DNA of 9,019 bases, from contig JARIGY010000024.1 in assembly GCA_029288535.1 (NCBI GenBank), positions 1-9,019 of the forward strand, read 5' to 3'. Under the pieces are notes generated by a model, which was not told where the DNA came from, ran no database searches, and worked only from the letters and a program-made list of their open reading frames with translations. The position numbers were made by a program, and so were the translations under genes. Position 1 is the first letter of the stretch, and every line of letters begins with the position of its first letter. This document shows positions 7,057-9,019 of this stretch, one piece after another. This DNA comes from Candidatus Tayloriibacteriota bacterium (GTDB lineage Bacteria > Patescibacteriota > Minisyncoccia > Phycocordibacterales > JAKAEA01).

Positions 7057-7119
7057 GCATTCATTATCAGTTCGCTTTCCGGCGGGCTTATTTTTTTAAA
7101 AAAATTACAAATCACATAT

Positions 7120-8352
7120 ATGTTCGATCTTAAAGTCATCCACTCCGTCCTCGACCAGCTCCAAGAGGAGCGCGGTATCCCAAAAGAGAAAATCCTCGAA
7201 GCCATCGAGGCTGCTTTGGCCACTGCCTACAAAAAAGAGTACGGCAAAAAAGGCCAGATCGTCCGCGCCACCTTCGACCTCAACACCGGCACGACCGAGT
7301 TTCTCCAGGTAAAGATCGTGGTTGACCAGTCCCAGATCATCATTCCCAACGAAGACGGCACTTTGCCGCCTATTCCCGAGATCGCCGACGATGAGCCGGA
7401 ACGCGTTATTTTCAACTCCGAACACCACATTCTCATCGAGGACGCCCGCAAAATGAAGCGCGACGTCGCCATTGGCGATGAGATGGTCTTTCCGCTTGAG
7501 ATGAAAGACGATTACGGCCGCATTGCTTCCCAGACAGCCAAGCAGGTTATCATCCAGAAGATCCGAGAGGCTGAAAAGATCTCCGTTCTCGGCGAATTCG
7601 GCAAGCGCGAAGGCGAAATCGTAAACGGCGTTGTCCAGCGCCTCGAACGCGGCAATATTTTCGTCGACATGGGCCGCGCTTCGGGCATTTTGCCCTACGA
7701 AGAGCAGATTCCGGGCGAAAAGTACCGCCAGGGCGAGCGCATCCGAGCCTATCTGTACCGGGTTGAAGAGACTCCCCGCGGCATTTTCCTCCGTCTTTCC
7801 CGTTCGCATCCGAAATTCCTCATCAAGCTTTTTGAAATGGAAGCGCCTGAAGTCGCCAACGGCACCGTTGAAGTGAAGGCTGTAGCCCGTGAAGCCGGAA
7901 GCCGCACCAAAATCGCAGTTCACTCTACCGATTCCCACATCGACCCTGTCGGCTCGATGGTCGGCCAGCGCGGAGTGCGCGTTTCGACCGTCATGAGCGA
8001 GCTCGGCGGCGAGAAAATCGACATTATCGAATGGTCTCCCGACCCAAAGCAGTTCATCGAAGGTTCGCTTTCTCCTGCAAAAGTCCTATCGGTTGAAATG
8101 AACGAGGCGGAAAAAACCGCCCGAGTGCAGGTCACTGAAGACCAGCAGTCGCTCGCCATCGGCAAAGGCGGCCAGAACGTACGCCTCGCCGCAAAGCTCA
8201 CCGGCTGGCGCATCGATATCCAGTCAACCAAGGGCGATGCGCTCGGCGGCGCTGCCGCAGCCAAGACGGACATGAACAGCGAAGAAGGCTTCAAGCCGCT
8301 TAGCGCCGTGACAGATCCAGACAAAACCAACGAAGAAAAAACCGCGGAGTAA
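7120..8352 (+). CDS. nusA: Transcription termination/antitermination factor NusA
   Basis: The 410-residue NusA binds RNA polymerase and nascent RNA and controls pausing, intrinsic termination and antitermination. The N-terminal polymerase-binding domain (1 to about 155) contains EAIEAALATAYKKEYG and GRIASQTAKQVIIQKIREAE. The S1 domain spans about 162-227, KH1 about 230-305 with loop GSMVGQRG (278-285), and KH2 about 310-368 with AIGKGGQNVRLAAKLTGW (346-363). Compared with Bacillus NusA from memory, the N-terminal domain has an insertion of roughly 25-30 residues (about 72-105, acidic and proline-rich). The C-terminus ends in a short charged tail with no acidic repeat domains as in E. coli. 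The start ATG is chosen because homology begins at MFDLKVIHSVLDQL and the promoter at 7028-7056 lies upstream of it. No Shine-Dalgarno precedes it, only an A/T-rich stretch. A perfect palindrome follows 20 nt after the stop. Confidence 0.97.
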   Translation: MFDLKVIHSVLDQLQEERGIPKEKILEAIEAALATAYKKEYGKKGQIVRATFDLNTGTTEFLQVKIVVDQSQIIIPNEDGTLPPIPEIADDEPERVIFNSEHHILIEDARKMKRDVAIGDEMVFPLEMKDDYGRIASQTAKQVIIQKIREAEKISVLGEFGKREGEIVNGVVQRLERGNIFVDMGRASGILPYEEQIPGEKYRQGERIRAYLYRVEETPRGIFLRLSRSHPKFLIKLFEMEAPEVANGTVEVKAVAREAGSRTKIAVHSTDSHIDPVGSMVGQRGVRVSTVMSELGGEKIDIIEWSPDPKQFIEGSLSPAKVLSVEMNEAEKTARVQVTEDQQSLAIGKGGQNVRLAAKLTGWRIDIQSTKGDALGGAAAAKTDMNSEEGFKPLSAVTDPDKTNEEKTAE

Positions 8353-8372
8353 GAGCAAAAATAAACAAGATA

Positions 8373-8416
8373 AAAATAGGGTCAGGAGCTATTTAAATAG
8401 CTCCTGACCCTATTTT
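8373..8416. terminator. Perfect 44 bp palindrome after nusA, probable (bidirectional) terminator
   Basis: The sequence is perfectly symmetrical around 8394/8395. Left arm AAAATAGGGTCAGGAGCTAT continues into TTTAAA at the centre, then the exact complement runs to ACCCTATTTT. The RNA would be a very stable hairpin with the GC-rich core GGGTCAGGAGC, preceded by A's and followed by UAUUUUGAUUU, the layout of an intrinsic terminator that could work in both directions. It lies 20 nt after the nusA stop and 3 nt before the ppa -35. The exact symmetry over 22 bp arms is more than termination needs, so it may be a mobile REP/MITE-like unit serving as terminator. Confidence 0.75.
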
Positions 8417-8419
8417 GAT

Positions 8420-8448
8420 TTGCAAACTCTTGCTTTACAGTGTATAAA
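8420..8448 (+). promoter_or_regulatory. ppa promoter, predicted leaderless
   Basis: TTGCAA (8420-8425; four of six bases match TTGACA), a 17 nt spacer and TATAAA (8443-8448; one mismatch) form a plausible sigma-70 promoter. The -10 ends 6 nt before the ATG at 8455, so the predicted transcription start coincides with the start codon. This argues against the in-frame GTG at 8440, which lies upstream of and into the -10. The GGGGG right before the ATG is too close to act as a Shine-Dalgarno. Confidence 0.65.
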
Positions 8449-8454
8449 TGGGGG

Positions 8455-8991
8455 ATGAACCTTTGGCAAGAAGTATCACTCGGCAAGAATGTTCCCAACG
8501 AATTCAACGCGATCATCGAGATCCCGCGCGGATCGTTCAACAAATACGAACTCGATAAGGAAACAGGCATGATCGCGCTCGATCGGGCAAACTATTCCCA
8601 CGTTCCCTATCCGTTCGACTACGGCTTTGCTCCGCAGACACTCTGGGAAGACGGCGACCCGCTTGATGTCGTTTTGCTTACGACATTCCCATTGTATCCG
8701 GGCATTTTGGTAAAAGTTCGCCCTGTAGCCGTCATGGACATGACCGACTCCGGCGATTCGGATTTCAAAATCATCTGCGTACCCGTCGACGACAAGCGCT
8801 GGGACGACACTCAGGACCTGGCCGACCTCAATAAGCACAACCTCAAGGAATTCACCCACTTTTTCGAAACCTACAAAGAACTCAAAGGCAAAGGCGATAT
8901 CGTAAAGATCAACAGCATCAAGGGCAAAAAAGAAGCGATGGATGCCGTACTCAAATCAATAGAGCTTTATAAACAGGCTGGGAAAAAATAA
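8455..8991 (+). CDS. ppa: Inorganic pyrophosphatase, family I
   Basis: The 178-residue soluble enzyme has the usual length of bacterial family I pyrophosphatases. It hydrolyses pyrophosphate to two phosphates with Mg2+ and pulls nucleic-acid, protein and other biosynthetic reactions forward. Residues matching the E. coli active site can be placed by eye: E22, K30 and E32 (EIPRGSFNKYE), R44, Y56 (FDYGF), the signature DGDPLDV (66-72) with metal-binding D66, D68 and D71, then D98, D103 and K105, and Y140-K141. All key residues appear present, so it should be active. The hexamer and cytoplasmic location are known for the family, not seen here. It is probably transcribed on its own: a strong hairpin separates it from nusA and it has a promoter directly in front. 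The ATG at 8455 is preferred because it fits that promoter and the family's N-terminus. Confidence 0.96.
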   Translation: MNLWQEVSLGKNVPNEFNAIIEIPRGSFNKYELDKETGMIALDRANYSHVPYPFDYGFAPQTLWEDGDPLDVVLLTTFPLYPGILVKVRPVAVMDMTDSGDSDFKIICVPVDDKRWDDTQDLADLNKHNLKEFTHFFETYKELKGKGDIVKINSIKGKKEAMDAVLKSIELYKQAGKK

Positions 8992-9006
8992 AAGCATATA
9001 TTAAGG

Positions 9007-9019
9007 TATACTATAGGAG
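9007..9019 (+). promoter_or_regulatory. Possible promoter -10 or ribosome-binding site of the next gene
   Basis: After the ppa stop the sequence holds TATACT (9007-9012), a -10-like hexamer with no recognisable -35, followed by AGGAG (9015-9019) at the very edge. Either TATACT drives a leaderless gene that starts at about 9019-9021, or AGGAG is a Shine-Dalgarno for a start a few bases beyond the window. The two readings exclude each other and the missing sequence would settle it. Confidence 0.3.

Noticed and set aside
7006..7119. N-terminal extension of NusA from a TTG at 7006
   Set aside because: The extension covers the nusA promoter (-35 7028-7033, -10 7051-7056), and NusA homology begins at the ATG at 7120.
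6955..7119. Replication origin in the divergent spacer
   Set aside because: There is only one DnaA box, no box cluster, no AT-rich repeat array and no dnaA or dnaN nearby.
7105..7938. Long minus-strand open frame opposite nusA (277 codons)
   Set aside because: It is antisense to NusA's conserved domains; the open frame follows from the GC-rich codon pattern of nusA, and its product looks like mirrored NusA codons.
8440..8454. GTG at 8440 as the ppa start
   Set aside because: The codons overlap the -10 element; the ATG at 8455 fits the family N-terminus and the promoter geometry.

Overview
This 9 kb window most likely comes from a Candidate Phyla Radiation (Patescibacteria) bacterium, probably a Parcubacteria-type lineage. 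That is an inference from several features: a compact type IV pilus (T4P) gene cluster with tightly abutting genes, a pilin-like protein with an 'AAYLMEEGLE..IRDKGW' stretch of a kind I associate with CPR pilins, a NusA without C-terminal acidic repeats, starts without Shine-Dalgarno sequences, and promoters that place the transcription start on or near the start codon. The standard genetic code fits, because no real gene has an in-frame TGA. I see no RNA genes, CRISPR array, IS element or phage gene.

Left two-thirds (1-6954, all minus strand). Read in the direction of transcription (right to left), the order is: a large secreted, multi-domain surface protein (6954-3757); the pilus assembly ATPase PilB (3714-1960); the inner-membrane platform protein PilC (1945-725); a GspH/FimT-like pseudopilin (721-266); and a PilV-like pilin that runs off the left edge (265-1). 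PilB and PilC form the motor and platform that polymerise the pilins, which a prepilin peptidase outside this window would process. The large surface protein has its own leaderless-type promoter, and pilB has a second promoter just in front of it. Whether the surface protein is a pilus-associated adhesin or only a neighbour cannot be decided from sequence.

Right third (7028-9019, plus strand). A divergent 165 bp spacer separates the surface-protein gene from nusA (transcription elongation/termination factor). It carries promoters for both directions and one perfect DnaA-box sequence. nusA is followed by a perfect 44 bp palindrome, probably its terminator and perhaps of REP/MITE origin. Then comes ppa (family I inorganic pyrophosphatase), whose promoter again predicts a leaderless mRNA. 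The last bases may carry the promoter or ribosome-binding site of a further gene.

The most interesting object is the surface-protein gene. It reads as two secreted proteins joined in frame: signal peptide, cysteine-free Ig-like ectodomain and membrane anchor, then at once a second complete signal-peptide-like segment and an 18-cysteine, FN3-containing ectodomain. The junction codons lie in a run of seven A's, and removing one A would give a classical ATGA stop/start overlap between two separate genes. This could be a true fusion or polyprotein, a slippage-controlled gene pair, or a sequence error. The other notable points are a PilB with no cysteine at all (the usual zinc-binding tetracysteine motif is lost) and the general absence of Shine-Dalgarno sequences.
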